From Scleropages formosus (Eukaryota > Chordata > Actinopteri > Osteoglossiformes > Osteoglossidae): a stretch of DNA of 64,000 nt. Both the position numbers and the translations under genes were made by a program. The stretch covers positions 17,914,707-17,978,706 of the forward strand of contig NC_041827.1 of the NCBI RefSeq assembly GCF_900964775.1, given 5' to 3'. Below are positions 47,406 through 60,300 of the stretch, in pieces; the stretch's first letter is position 1, and every line of letters begins with the position of its first letter. Under the pieces are notes generated by a model. It saw only the letters and a list, made by a program, of their open reading frames with translations, searched no databases and was not told where the DNA came from.

Positions 47406-47964
47406 GCATTGTCATCTAAATAAAAAGTTACAAGTGAAATAAACATGTTTACGCTTCTGCTCTCTGTGATATAACTGCGTGCGACGGTAAAAGAGCTTTT
47501 CAGCGCAACACTTTATAAGAATTTATTTATGGACGTTTTTCGAGGAGGTTCCGTTCCTCAGCCACCATCACCTTGTTCCAGTCAGGGGTCTGTGGCCAGG
47601 AGAATGTTAAAAAGGTCGGCCTTAAACGAACGCACTAACGTGTTTGTGCTTTTATTCATTCCTCTCGTTTTCCTGTTTATTACGCACGGAGCGACTCCAT
47701 TCGCTGCACTGTGTTCGAGGCTCCCACCACACACGGCGGGCGAGCCGTTCGGCTCGGGCGCCCGATTGGGACGGAAGAGCAGCTGCTCCTCCTTTGTGTC
47801 CCGCGGTGGCGCTCAGATGTTCCCGCTTTACGACCCCCCCCCCCCCAAAAAAAAGAAAAAAAAAGACCAACAAAGTACGACTCGTGTAGCTGGACGTTCC
47901 AAGCGGGGAGCGTCTTCAAACGCGCGTTCACAGCCCGGGGACATGGAGAGTCACTGTCGCTTTT

Positions 47965-48580
47965 ATATTTACGTTTACATTTATTCATTTAGCAGACGCT
48001 TTTCTCCAAAGCAACGTACTGAGAAATACAATTTGTGCATCACATTAGCCTAGGAGAAAGAGACATGCAGATGTGATTCTTAAGTAAACTTTGTTTGTTT
48101 CTTTCATTTATGCACTGATGTTCATGCACGAGTAGGTGCATAAAACTCATAGACGAATCCTGATCATTTTCCTACAATTTTTTTAAAAAAGATACACAAA
48201 CATTTACATGCAATACAAGAGTAGCGGCTGTGTAAAGGCCTATCTGGGCATGATCATAAAGTTACCGTGCATGAACATTTACACCATACATCAGCTGGAG
48301 AGATCATGGGCAAAGTGAGTCAGGAAAAGGTGAGTTTTCAGACCCCTCTTGAATGTAGACAAAGATTCAGCAGTTCTGAGTGAGAGGGGGAGGTCGTTTC
48401 ACCACAACGGAGCCAGAACCGAGAACCTCCGCGCTTTACCCTTAGTGCGCGGGACCACCAAGCGAGCAGAAGTAGACGAGACGAGCATGGGATCTGGTTG
48501 GGGTGTAGCGGTTGATCAAGTCCTGTAAATAGCTGGGAGCAGTTCTATTGATGCTTTTGTAAACTAAACAAATCTTAAAA
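47965..48580 (-). repeat. Long interspersed repeat (family C), uninterrupted copy
   Basis: It starts with TTTACATTTATTCATTTAGC and AGACGCTTTTCTCCAAAGC. About 600 bp of non-coding sequence follows, including GCACTGATGTTCATGCACGA, TCAGCAGTTCTGAGTGAGAG, GAGCCAGAACCGAGAACCTC and AGTCCTGTAAATAGCTGGGA. The copy at 3968-5130 matches along its length. No terminal inverted repeat or coding frame is obvious. Orientation is assigned by the tail motif. Confidence 0.7.
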
Positions 48581-50520
48581 ATCAAAGAAATTAAAAAATA
48601 AAAATTAATACAAAAAACGGTTTAAAAATTAAAGTTGAAATAAAAAACTCGCATTTAAACGTCTATGTTTAAGGATACATATTTACACTTAAGAGTATCA
48701 CCCAGTTTACAGATCATTTACCGAAACAGCTTGGCTCTCATTTCAATGACAAAAGGTTGGAGAGATTTTAAAATCAGCCATTAAAGCGAACATAAAAATG
48801 TCACAATAAATTAAACGCCAGAAAAACGGTGTTCTGAGCTTATAGGTGGCTTATTGATTCCCCTCTTTTGTTATGAAAAGATATTTTCACTCTCCATCTG
48901 CTATTTATTTAGAAAAAAATCAATAAAAACACAGCCAGTAATGACTAATATCTACTACACACATGTTTTCCAAGGAAATTAAACTTTTGGTCTTTGCCAG
49001 TAACTCAATTTGGTATTTATTTTCAAGGGAATGCTCACGTCCTATCTTTGTTTATTATTTTCCTTTTGTTTTCTCTTCTCCTTTTTGAAGACTGCAGTGT
49101 TTACATGAATTTACTACTTCTGTAGCCTGTTGTTGGAGCAGTAAATATTTATTTATTTACTTAGTATTTGTTTATTTACTCATCTCTTTATTTAACTGTC
49201 CTTCCTTTCTGCTGCTGTTGTTCTGAGGGCTGCCACACAAAATTTCATTGTATTGCATTGCATACAATAACCATAAAGTATCTCTCTCTAAATGTGTTCA
49301 GCCTTTTTTTTTTAACAGTTTTTATGTTTTACTGTGTACAGATCCCTTCGAGATGTCGTTACAACAACACCACATTTAGATTTACATTTTATATACATTT
49401 ACATTTATGTCACCAATTTGGACATTGTTTATATCAAATATATTATTACGAAATAAAGGCAAAGGAACAAAGCTTAGTATTTTAATAATCACGCTGATTA
49501 ATAAAAGTTCTGTGAAATCATTACATTTTTCATTTTTTTATATTAGTTTACCCATGTATTGCCCATGTATAAACCAGTGTTAATCTTTACTTATTCATAC
49601 ACCAGTACTTACACTGTCATGCCCATTTACCACAGTATAATTTTATATTGTATCGGTTCAGTACCTCGATCAAGGATACTAGAGTAAGAAGGGGATTCAA
49701 ACCCAGGTAAATCCACCCCCCCACAGAGTGAAGTAAAGAGAGTAAAGAGTAAAGCAGCAAAGCCCCCTGCTGACCCCATTTCCACACTCTTAATTCAGGA
49801 TGTAATATATTTTGTCTTTACTCAAGGGCCTACATATGAAATCTGAGCAGCAGATTAACAAAATAATTTACACTTCAAAAATCAAACGGTACCAGTTGTG
49901 TACCGTGACTTCCAAAATGCAGAAACCACCCATCCATACACATCAATTAATAACTTTTCAAGTACATTTACCAAATATTACTTCCTAACCCTAATGGCAT
50001 TATTTATTAACAGACTTATTAAAAATTGAAACAGTGGGGCAATCCGGTGGTAAAATATATACTTGTTTTAAAACATTGCAGACAGTTTCCAAAGAAGGGA
50101 CTGAAATTGCAGAAACACCACACACACTCGTGTGTTTCATACCAAAAGCGTCGGCGCTTAACATGTCTCTCAATTAGCGGTTCACGAGCCTCGCGGAACA
50201 GGCCCGCACGCGCTCCTTGGTCAAGGGGGCGTGGCTTAGGTGCCTGGTCCGAGAAGGGACACGAGTGTTACAGCCAGTGTCTCAAAGGACACATCACCTT
50301 CGGAAACGTTCAGCTTCACAAGCGGAGGAACAACAATTCAGAGCGATAACAAAAGTCCAGTTTATATATATATTTATACATTTATATATATATACACATT
50401 TGTATATATTATATATGTACACACAGCATCCGACATATTTACTGATGTAACCCTTACTGCTGTGGTCCAGTACGTCCGATCTGCTCACTTTCACCGCGCC
50501 TGCAGAACTACAATCTGCGA
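48580..50520. other. AT-rich spacer between EFCC1 and CFAP92
   Basis: No exon with splice support. It holds A- and T-rich DNA, a diverged SINE family B copy at about 49530-49720 (minus, ending GGGGATTCAAACCCAGG), and TATATA repeats at about 50360-50420. I see no gene. Confidence 0.6.
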
Positions 50521-50525
50521 CACCC

Positions 50526-50539
50526 GTTACCATGGCGAC
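50526..50539 (+). promoter_or_regulatory. RFX X-box-like motif upstream of CFAP92
   Basis: GTTACC-AT-GGCGAC: the left half matches GTNRCC and the right half differs by one base from RGYAAC. X-boxes drive ciliary genes through RFX factors, which would suit CFAP92. It lies 344 bp before the proposed start codon. Confidence 0.4.
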
Positions 50540-50876
50540 GTTTACATCTCTGCTTTACGGTAAAGCACATTGAAATCACTCCGCAGAAGCCCGTAATGCT
50601 CACTGTGTGCACATTTGTAGTGGACATACAGTGTACGTAAAATATAACAGCATTCTGTATATAACGACAACAAAGTACCAGAGATGAAACACTGTCCACA
50701 TTATAAATAAAAAAAAGAAATCTTCAGATGTAATTATTTACGTCGCATCAGACACTATTGTCTTCAATAAATCTATCAATTTTCTGCATACGTGAAAGAC
50801 GTATTAGTTTACTGCTCCACTGAGTAGACTCTTAAGTAAAAGGACTATTTATTTGCGCGGAGGGCGCCTCGCGCCG

Positions 50877-50890
50877 GTTGCCATGGAGAA
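50877..50890 (+). promoter_or_regulatory. Second X-box-like motif, overlapping the proposed CFAP92 start codon
   Basis: GTTGCC-AT-GGAGAA: a perfect left half and a weak right half (two mismatches). The ATG of the proposed start lies inside it. Confidence 0.25.
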
Positions 50891-53800
50891 GCTGCTTTGT
50901 TTATGGACCATGCGAAGCGCTGTAACTTTGGTCTGCGGAGTTCTCAGAAATGCATCAGGATGCCCATCCCTTTGTCTAGAGCTCTCAGACAGAAGGCAAT
51001 ACGGTATGAATATGAATATGAATTATATTGGAGATGTTTGCTATCTGAAGAAACATGCATTTAGATAGATGTCGGACTGTACATGTTTTATTTTCTGGTT
51101 GGCTTGTTTATGTCTTTATGCTATTAATTAACAGCACATGTCCTCAGTTAATACAATACTTTCTGATTAACTAAATATTATGAATAGTTGGTACATAATG
51201 TAGAGATGCAAAAATATATATAACTGACAACAAAAATGAACTAAAGATAAACATATAATTGTTTACTGTAAGGCTGGATTAGTTTCCGATTGATCGGCTT
51301 CAAATTCTTATGGACTTTCTATGCACCTGTATCACTCAGTCACTCACTTACTATGACGTGTGTTTTATTGTGTCCTTTTCACTCATCTTAGTGCAGATGA
51401 TTGGTGGGCTCTTCTGGACTTTGAGAGCATCAGGAAGTCAGGGATTGCAGGGGGCCTGCGGCTGCGCATTCGCCTCTACCAGAAACAACGGCTGTCGGAT
51501 ACGATGGAAAGCAGCAACTCGGAGAGGGGCGCAGACCCCAGAGAGAGCCGTACGGACTTTGCACAGAACAACCCGCTGGCTGATGAACCCGAATGTGGCA
51601 GTGCCTCTGGAGATGAAGGGAAAAAGGTGGACGACGACTCGCAGGAAGCAGAAAGGGGGGACAAATGCGGGACCCAGGAACTCCATACATCTGAGCCACA
51701 TGTAAGCCAGGCAGTGACCAACATGAATGCCCCTCGGTGTGAAACCAAATCTGCGGAATCCAAAAGCCATGAGGTCACGCTCACAGTCAGCATTGCAATG
51801 GCTCTTCCCCAAGGTAGGTCTGCTGTTCCTCTCAGAGGGTATTTCGAATTAAGCAGCAAAATGTAGCTCCAGCAGACTGTGCCAACTGTGCTATTGCTGA
51901 CATAATGATCAGAACACATAAACGGACTTTGGCTGTTTTCAGGAGAACAAAAAGTGAGATACACACCTTACGAACACAACCGGGACTAGAAATGTGTTCG
52001 TAACTCAATTTGTTTGTAAACCCAAGGTCACGTTAACAAGTTGCAATCAATAAAAGGTTAATGATATAGACGTGGGGGGTGCGGTGGCTCGACAGGTGTG
52101 GCCGGGTCCCATTCTCTGGCGGGTCTGGGGCTCGAGTCCTGCTTGGGGTGCCTTGCGACAGACTGGCATCCCATCCGGGGTGTGTCCCCTCCCCCTTTGG
52201 CCTTGCGCCCTGTGTTACTGAGTAAGGCTCTGGTTTGCCGCAACCCCGCTTGGGACAAGCGGTTTCAGACAGTGTGTGTGTGTGATATAGACATTGATTT
52301 ATTTGCTGGTGAGCTTCTGTTACACCTTGCAAAAATGCTATAAAACAAAAATAAAGACATTTATGCAATGTCTTTTTTTATTACTTCAAATTAAAACTAA
52401 TGTAAAATCATTTCAAATAAAAAAATACATTGTTCCCGCAACCTAATGTATGAAGACAAATGTTTTTCACTCTGTTCTTAAATTTCTGCTCTAATATTGG
52501 CAACACAAGGAGCCAGTGTACATCAAAATATTTTTTCATTAGGTTTGCATTGTCCATGCGGCCCTGGGGGGGAGGTGTTCACCTGTGAACACATTATACG
52601 TATCAGGGCGATGATCTTCGAATTTTTTCAGGTTTCTCTGAAGGTGAAGAGGACCCAGTTATCGCAGAGAAGAGCAACAGAAAAAAGCCGAAGCAGGTTC
52701 TGCCCAGCGGAGTTCTGGAAGCTCCTAAAGCGCAGAGCTACTACCGCATTGAGTTCACTTTGCTCCCTGATGACCCAGAGCCGATGAAATTCGACCTGGT
52801 GATGTTCGGTGTAGCAGCGAAAATCTACACGGACAATGAAACCAAGGTAAACTGCTGCACACAGAGTTCAGTCACTTCAGTCTGACTGCGGGCTCTCTGC
52901 TGTACTGGGGAACCCAACAGTACAACGGCAGGGTTCCTCTTATGACCCTTGCAAAAACGTCATCCAAAAATAAGGAGTGAGCTGTGTTTCCAGTACAAAT
53001 CCAAAAGATGTAATTCCCGTAGGATTCATGCACTGATGTGTCACTTTTCTTTTCTTCTTTCACACGCTGTTGATTGCTGCCTTTGGGAAAAGTGAACTAT
53101 TTTTCGAGTCACTGCTCTATACGATCTCCAGCGATTGTGCGTTTTATTTATGAACTGGTAACTTTATAATCCAGCTAGCGAAGTGTCACGGGTTTGGGTG
53201 TCGGGCGCTCAGGCTATGTGGTGTTCCCAGCCTAAACATACAATACGGGTGATCGACAGATACCTCATCAACAGATCCACTTGTGCCAGTTTCTGATGCG
53301 AAAGTCAGCTTTGGTTACTCCGGCAGGTAACTGCCGAGTCAGCACCTAGGGAAAGGTAAAGGGGAAATGAGCACCACGTGTGGCCACTGAGTCTTAACTG
53401 AGACTATATGAAGAAATACAAGAGTGATACAAAGTAGAGGGACCTGATGGGGTCTGAACCTCAGCTGGGTGTTAGCCACTCAGTAGGGATCCAACCCCCA
53501 CCTTATGTGGAAACTGATCTTTTTCTCTTCCGTTACTTCACAGTTGTTTTGCATTGACTTCATTTTTATATAACAGATCATACAAATAAAAAGAGCAATC
53601 CTACATCTGCATCGTGCTCCGTCACTTTCAGAATGGGACGTGTCTAGAAAATAGTCTAGATAAATGTTTAGCAAAAACGATATGGTGGCATAAAGAATAA
53701 ACATTATGAAACCAAATAAAATGTAGAGTTTTGACATCGAGAGCTTGTTTTTAATGTAAGTTTTTTTAAAAATATGTGGTGGGTGTACATGGGTAGATCA

Positions 53801-54252
53801 GTGTAAGCTGTCTTGGAGGGAGGTGTCAGATCAATGAGTAAATAATAAGATTAGCGTGTGTTGTGCTCGAGTCCCGCTGAGGAAATGAAGCCCCGTTTTG
53901 TGCGCAGGTTTTGATGCCGTGGCAGGAGGGGGACCAGGTGTGGCTCGCCTGGAGTCACTGTGTGAAGGCTGCCATCACCAGGGACCTGGTGCTGAAGCTG
54001 GCCTCGCACAGGGTCGCCTTCCGTGTGTGGGACACCAAGGACAGGCTGTCCTCCAAAGCCAGGCGCGACAGGCCCAGAACGTTTCGGCTGCAGCAGGGGC
54101 GTGGGGGGGACGACGCCGACCACGAGGGTAAGTCGGGGCCCTTCTGTGTGGCCGCTTCATGGAACAGCAGGAAGCGCAAAGTGTGTGTGCAGGCAGATTA
54201 ATGCGCTGTTGTAACCGCTGCTGGTGTAAAACATCAGGTTCTTCCTGACTGC

Positions 54253-54292
<40 letters not shown>

Positions 54293-57200
54293 CACAACGT
54301 TGGTTTTGGGGGAAAACCTGCTAATGACTTACATGTGTGGAATTTCTTATGGCGATCCACCCCCCCTCTCCAAGATGACTTACAGTAGAGCTGCTCTTAC
54401 TGTATGGCTGTACATACATTTCAGTCGGTCGGTCACAGTCTTCATCAGGGTCATGGAAATTCCAACGTGACACTGTGGACATGTTTATAATAACAATTTC
54501 ATAATAATTTTGTGAAATCATTTTAAGGCGGCGTCAAGGCCATGGTGCAGCATCTGAGAAGTGTTTTTGAAATGGAGCGTCCTAAGTGCCGACCCTCAGT
54601 CAAAAGACGCAGAGACTCTGCCGTTTTGGATGCTGCGAGACCTTCAGAGCTCGACGATGGTTCAGGTGGGAACCTTTAGGACATGTTAAGAAAGCACGGA
54701 GGAACAGCTACAGCTGTGGTCTCAGATGCCCTGCGGGAGGTCTCCATGCGGCTCTGAGCAGCTGTGTGAAGCTCTCCTCTGCTTTTTTTCTTTTCCAGCC
54801 AAAGTTTGATGAGATACGTGTGTGTGTTGTGAATGTTTGTGATAATTCGGTGTAAAAAGCCCGGTATCTGTTTTCAATGACTTTGCCAGTTAAGGCCAAA
54901 GCATCTGCAGCAGAAGTGCTGGCCAGCGAGAGGGTTCGAACCACAACTGCCCTGAACAGGGATGGGTGCAGCGTCCCAGAAAAGGGGCGTTCTGCTCATG
55001 ACAGGTATGGCGTTCTGGTTTGATCGGTCACCGTATAACTGAAAGACGCGGGTTTGAATCCCACCACTGCTAAATGAATACATAATATTGGCCATCCTTA
55101 CAACTGGGACCACATTCGCATCTTGCAGATGGGCGTAGATCTAATACGACATCAGCTTTATGTGACTCTTACGACACTCCAGCCAACGTGTGTGTGTGTG
55201 TGGCTCTCAGTTTTTCTACACGTAGGTGTGTCGCTGTCAAAAACTACGTCGCACAGAGTCTTCGTAAATGTTCCCAGACTGTGCATTTTAAAACATAATC
55301 GGCAAGTAGTTTTTTTAAAGGAAAACCACAAAACAAAAGATAAGAACCAATTATGTTTTAAAAGAAAAGCTGCATGTTATATTAGATGTAATATTTACCA
55401 GTATATTGCCACATGGCACCAAAAATATCAAATTGTAGCCATGTTTTTATTTTATGTACAGTTTCTCTAAGGAAATTAAATAGCTGTCCATGTGGTCGTA
55501 TTGTAGTTATTTTCATCTGCTTTTGGAAGGTTTGCAGTGCTTGAATAGGCAGCAAAGGGGGTCATGGGCTATTTTATTTGAAGAGAAGGGCGGGCCGCTG
55601 CCCTTTAATAGAGACCCACCTAAAGCCATGTAAACTTGTCCATGGCAATGATGTCATGGGGAGGGCTGCTCATCAAAGGTGGCTGTGGCCGTGCTGCGTT
55701 CTGCCCGCTCTTTTACTGCACTGCACCGTGAGACAAGCACTGTGGGTCTCCCTCAGATCTCTGGGCTGTGACGGCCAACGGGACGGCAGCGGGGCCAATC
55801 CGAAGGGGACGGTTCGCGACAAGGAGAAGGAGCTGCCGCCCATAGCGAAAGCGGCGCAGGAGCGGTCTGCCGGGAACCAGTCCTCGAAAACACACAAACA
55901 GCAGAGCAAGGCTGACGTCTGTAGGTACCACCGAAGAGAGCATTCACTGAAGCATCTCGTCCACCTTTCTGTAAAAAAAAAAAAAAAAAATGCAATTTTT
56001 GATGTGCATTGAAATGAGCTTTCAAAATTGTCCCTGGCAGGGCTGTCAGACAGCAGCAAGGGGAACTGTACACGGTGGATTTAATCACAACTACTTCCTT
56101 AAAACTTGGGCAGCATGGTGGCACGGCGAGTAGCGCTGCTGTCTCACAGTGCCTAGGTGGGGCAAAAGGATGTGGGTTTGATCTCCCCTCAGTCTGTGTG
56201 GAGTTTGCATGTTCTCCTGTGTCTGTGTGGGTTTCCTCCCACAGTCCAAAGACATGCTGTTCAGGTTCCCCCATAGTGTGTGAGTGACAGAGAGAGTGTG
56301 TGTGTTCCATTGATGTATGGATGAGGGACCCAGTGTAAGTAGTGTACCTAGCAGTGTAAGTTACCATGGTGAATAAGGTGTGTGGGCTGATAACACTACA
56401 TAGAGTTTGTTGCAAGCTGCTTTGGAGAAAAGCGTCTGCTAAATAAATGTAAAATTCTATGATATTTCTTAAAAAAAAATATTAGAAAAGAAACGTTAAG
56501 TACTTTACTAGGATTTTTCTTCATAAGGGACAAGAAAGAACAAGACAATGCATTGTGATATTTAAATAAATGTACATGTGTAGTTAAGAATCATGTAAAA
56601 TAATGGAGTAATTGAACAATTTAAGGACAGCAAACCGGAGCAAAAGGTCTCTGCATTAGTGCCACATTTGGGTTCTCAGATGAGGTCCTATACCTCCGCA
56701 AAGTTCAAAGTGCAGTGCCCCAACAGGACGCAAGTAAGAACCTCAGTTAGAATCCAGGTGCTTTGACTTACCTGCTGCCCGCTGCTCCTCTCTGTACATC
56801 AAGTCTGAGTCTCAGGTGTCCGACTCTCCTCTTCCCAAAGCGGCTCTGACATCCAGCGGTGTGAGAGACCAGCCCCAGGTCGTCAATCAGAAGTCACTGT
56901 CCCACAGAAACGCCCTGGAGAGCGCTGCCTGCACTGAGAACACTCATAAGAACGGCGTCGCCTCGGTGGAGCTCAATCCAGTGCACCTGCTCGCAGGTAT
57001 GCGTACAGCCCTGTTTCAGTCAGAATGGGGGGAATGCAGCGCAGGCTTCCCTTGCATAACAAATACAAGTCACTACTGAAAATCTGCCTAGGATGGATCT
57101 AGGATGGATTCTCATACAACAAACTCATCATTACCCTTAACTCAAAGGGAAAAAATAAAGAACGCATTCTTGAGCCCCTGAAGGTTCACCCATTTTTCCC

Positions 57201-57358
57201 TAAACATGCAAAATTTCTGCCTTTTAAAAACGGAGAAAATCTAATTCAAAAACAAGTCCAGAATATAAGAGCGCTACCTAAAGAGTTAACTCTGTAATTA
57301 ATGCAATCACTCACAATTTGTAAAGTATCATTTGCAATAATCCATCCATCAATACACG

Positions 57359-57392
<34 letters not shown>

Positions 57393-60300
57393 TGGAGAAT
57401 TCAGAGTCACCAATTCGCCCGAATCTGGAAGGAAACCAGAGCACCTGGAGGAAACCCACGTGAACACAGCAAGAACAGACTGCACACAGACTGATCTGCA
57501 TTCGAACCCAGGGTACAACCCCAAATCCATAGTCACCCCGCTACCCGCTGTGCCACTGCATGGTCTTGTGTGATGCTTGCTGTCACCAAGGCTCATGTTG
57601 TGAACTGAAATCTCTGCTCTCTTAAGACATCTCTTGTGCGAGTTGATCCCTTATTTGAATTTTACGGTACAAATTACACATGATCCTAAGTGTGAGTTCT
57701 TAAAATGTGAACACCAGCTACGTGGGGGAAGACAACACTCCCACCCACAGCGGCTCCAGCCACATTAATTTGCTGTGATACAAATACAATGAGGAGAACC
57801 ATTCAAAACACCCGACACATCTTAACTCTTAAGTTTTTCCTTATTTACTGCCTTGGATCCTTTAACTACATCTTCATGTTACCAAAATGATCACTTTATT
57901 ACGGTGAGATGATGGATAAATCATAATTATATAATCAAATCCACTTACCATTTCACCATGTAAAAATGTCATTAACAGCTGTCATGTTTAGTCATTTTTA
58001 CTTGTGTTTTTTTTTGATGGGCACCTAAAGCAGCACTGAATCGTAGTTTGTATGGCAGTAACAGTAATAACTGTAGCGCTCATATGATAATAACCACTGA
58101 CATTCCTTTGCCGCAGCCTGCTGTTAGGAGTTTAGCTGGGAGTTACGTGTGATGGGAAGGGCGCAGCGGCTCGAGTGCCTTCGCCCAGATGAGGCCTCTA
58201 ATTGGCTGCAGAAAGGCAGCAGCGTGAAGCCCTGAGCTGTGCATTTCATGTGTTCCTCTCCCGTCAGAGAGACCGTGATTAAAGCCAGCGCTTGGGAAAA
58301 GTTCAGGCTGCGCTCTCGTAAAACTGGAGCCAGACAGATCACGCAGTGTTTCTCTCCAGCACAGCCTTTAAAGAGCTCCGATGTTTTACACGATCCCAGC
58401 ACTAAGATCCTCCCAGCAGTTACTGGCGCTGCTACAGCTGTGCCCTGCGCTTGTATTGTCTGTCACTTGCACGTATTGTTCCTTACGCACGCGACCGTTA
58501 TCAAAGCCACTCAATTTTCCCCGTTACAGATGCGGTTCAGACCAGGGTTACTTATTTTGAAGCTCCGTGTATAGTTTGTTAAATTCGTTCGCCAGCAAAT
58601 GTAGCAAAAGCCACACTTCACTGAACCGTTGCTGTAGTTGTGGTTGGAGAAACTGTTTTATGTGGCTGTTGTACTGTTGTTGACAAATTTGAATGACACC
58701 AAAGCTTAAATTGGTGCTGGATGTGAACATTAGGAGAGAAGTCGGTCACGGACTACCTGGTGAGCCGCACCCCTGGAATACGCGAAGGCCTCTGCAGCAT
58801 CACGGTGGACAAGGCGCTCATGTCGGAAGAGCTCAGGATGAAGCTGAACCCCTTGGTCATCACAGTCTTGTCAGCCACGTCTCTCCCGGCTTCACCTGTC
58901 CCCTTTCACGTACTCAAGGTGCTTGCGTCCTACCGGAAAACCTTTTTGGGAGTTATAATTTTGAATAGAAGCACCACAAGCTGCATGTTGTGCAAATACA
59001 GCCTGCAGTCTAAACTCATCTTTTGGCTATTTCCTACCCAGGAAAAGTGTCTACCGGTGTACTGTCAGTATAAGCTCCCCGACATGACCATGCACAGGAC
59101 GAAGGGAGAGGAGCATGGCTCAGACCTGTACTTCAGGGATGTAAATGTGATTCTGACTGGTCTCCTGGACCCCGATGAACTGCAGCAGTACCTCGGAGGG
59201 CCTCCGTTGGAGATCGAGATCCATGACCGTGACAGGAAGCTGGAGGAACCAGCCACAAGCCCAACTGTGTTTGGCACTGAGGCTGAAGACAACAGGCTGG
59301 GAAGCGTCAGCCTACTGAGCTGTAGGAGGACAAGGTTCAACCCCTTCGTCAACAGTACGTCACGGCAAGACCCCTACGGGATTGCCACCGTGGACTTGTC
59401 GGAGCTGCTTCGGGGGCAGAGGCGCTTTAAAGCTACAGCAGCCATCAAGTGCTCACCTCCTCCAGACCTGTCTGTGTGTAGATGGGCTGAACATGAAGAA
59501 AGGATGCTTGGATTCCCAGGCGTGGCTTACGGACCCCTTGAAGACCCCATGCCCATGGGCCATTACTTTGAAGCCAATTCCGAGCTGAAAGTGCAGGTTG
59601 AAATCGCTCACCCTCTCAAGCATAACATATGGCACTTGGGTTACCCTTTTGGCCGTATCATTTACTTCTTCCGGTGCAAGAGCAGCATGGCTTTAACCAG
59701 GCTGCGCTCAGAGATCCTGAAAATCAATGCTGCCGCCTTCCATCTCAACTCTGCCACAGAGGAAATGATCGAAAAGACCCTGAGCTGCTATGAAATGAGT
59801 GCCAGCGAGAAGAACAGCAAGGAGATGGATGTTGTGACAGGATTCTACTTGTATGACAATAAAACCCACCTCTTCGTTCTGGAGGGACTGAAGGACAAAG
59901 CCATTAGGAGGCTCTGGGAGAAGGTTCCCATTAAGTAAGACATGCAGTCCTTCTTGCCTTGCTGCCGAATACGTCCTGTGCCCTCGATAAACATCGATAA
60001 ATACAGATGATTAGACCCTATCCATGTGGATGGAGTAATCATGACAAGAATATTCTTGTTGATGCAATGTGTGTTCTCAGGTTGTCCGGTAGCGAGGAGG
60101 ACCAGACCAAGATTCTCTACAACTCAGATCAGAGCTTCTCCACCAGGCTGTACCACACACTGGACTTGAGCCTATCTCCCATACACCTCCATGAGGCACT
60201 GGATAACATCATGAAGCAGCCGCTGCTCTACGTGAGGGAGATGGTGCCTCGGGCCTGCTTCCAGGCTCTGTCCCGGTGAGTATTTTGGCGTCCGTTGTCA

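Noticed and set aside
54799-54830. Acceptor TTTCCAG at about 54798 for CFAP92
   Set aside because: Joining here from the preceding exon gives an immediate TGA; the acceptor before 54890 gives a continuous frame.
55757-55924. Donor TGTAG|GTACCA for CFAP92 exon 7
   Set aside because: It ends in the wrong phase for the next exon at 56816. The later donor at 55970 (TCT|GTAAAA) fits, though it is weaker.
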